The notes under the pieces: model-generated
What the model saw: only the letters and a program-made list of their open reading frames with translations
Told to the model about the DNA's origin: nothing
The model's database searches: none
From: an uncultured Bacteroidota bacterium
GTDB taxonomy: Bacteria > Bacteroidota > Bacteroidia > NS11-12g > UBA9320
Assembly (NCBI GenBank): GCA_913056425.1
Contig: CAJXLR010000131.1
Coordinates: 1-5,696, forward strand
Direction of reading: 5' to 3'
DNA length: 5,696 bases
Translations under genes and position numbers: made by a program
In this document: one piece after another, positions 5,395 through 5,696 of the stretch
How positions within the stretch are numbered: the first letter of the stretch is position 1
Layout of the letters: each line of letters opens with the position of its first letter

Positions 5395-5696
5395 ATGAAT
5401 AGATTTATACTATCGTTCGTTGTTCTAACGAGCAGTTTAGTAGCATTTTCTAATAAACCGGTTTCGCCGGAAAAGATTGTTGCTCAGCACCTTATAACAG
5501 AATACCAGTTAAGTGCTACCGATATTGCATCACTTGAAATAACCAGTCAGCACATCGACAAAACTACCGGTGTTCACTACATGTATTTGCGCCAATCACA
5601 CAACCGATTGGCAATTTCCAATGCGATGTCGCATTATGCCTCACCTGTTATTAATGTGGTCAACAGCCACGAAGGGTTTTTACAGCTCGACAAACA
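5395..5696 (+). CDS. Secreted M36 (fungalysin)-type metallopeptidase, N-terminal part only (partial)
   Basis: The frame opens at ATG 5395 and continues to the window edge (100 codons plus two bases), so the catalytic part is not visible. It starts with a Sec signal peptide (MNRFILSFVVLTSSLVAFS, likely cut near residue 19). The next segment resembles the fungalysin/thermolysin propeptide (FTP) type: helix EKIVAQHLITEYQLSATDIA, then SLEITSQHIDKTTGVHYMYL, RQSHNRLAISNA and INVVNSHEGFL. The sequence order 'ITxxH...GVxHxYLRQ...I.NA...V' is typical of Bacteroidota M36 proteases exported to the periplasm or by a type IX system. Because the HExxH catalytic motif lies outside the window, another FTP-containing protease or hydrolase remains possible. 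The leader lacks a Shine-Dalgarno sequence. The gene is 88 bp from the preceding ORF and probably has its own promoter. Confidence 0.72.
   Translation, partial: MNRFILSFVVLTSSLVAFSNKPVSPEKIVAQHLITEYQLSATDIASLEITSQHIDKTTGVHYMYLRQSHNRLAISNAMSHYASPVINVVNSHEGFLQLDK

Overview
The window looks like chromosomal DNA from a member of the Bacteroidota, most likely a marine Flavobacteriales-type bacterium. The evidence is indirect but consistent. Start codons mostly lack Shine-Dalgarno sequences and sit behind A/T-rich leaders. One edge gene is a lipoprotein with the loose lipobox common in this phylum. The other edge gene resembles the propeptide of a secreted M36 (fungalysin-type) metallopeptidase. 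The photolyase genes closely match Bacteroidota-style sequences as I remember them.

Layout. On the minus strand at the left edge is the N-terminal 219 residues of a lipoprotein (1-657). A 258-bp gap (658-915) holds a 14-bp perfect palindrome and a clear intrinsic terminator for the next gene. That gene is trxB, thioredoxin-disulfide reductase (916-1863, minus), complete with both nucleotide-binding sites and the CAVC redox pair. A 144-bp divergent intergenic region (1864-2007) follows.

From 2008 to 4956 there is a tightly packed plus-strand cluster of four genes: a DUF2805/TIGR03643 small protein, a photolyase/cryptochrome FAD-domain protein, a 45-residue DUF2256 protein, and a PhrB/CryPro-type photolyase-related protein. 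All three internal junctions overlap (TAATG, ATGA, ATGA), so the four are almost certainly co-transcribed and translationally coupled. After this comes a 96-residue ORF that reads like the C-terminal end of a larger exported protein (5016-5306). Last is the start of the M36-like protease (5395 to the right edge).

How the genes may work together. The cluster combines two flavoproteins of the photolyase/cryptochrome superfamily with two tiny conserved proteins of unknown function, so it is probably a light-dependent DNA repair or light-sensing unit. Three points stand out. The first flavoprotein has no N-terminal antenna domain and instead carries an alpha/beta-looking C-terminal domain. The second lacks the cysteine set expected to hold the Fe-S cluster of prokaryotic (6-4) photolyases. 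The DUF2256 protein has lost one Cys of its expected Cys4 zinc-binding pattern. trxB is divergent from the cluster and is probably just a neighbour. No tRNA, rRNA, CRISPR array or insertion sequence was seen.
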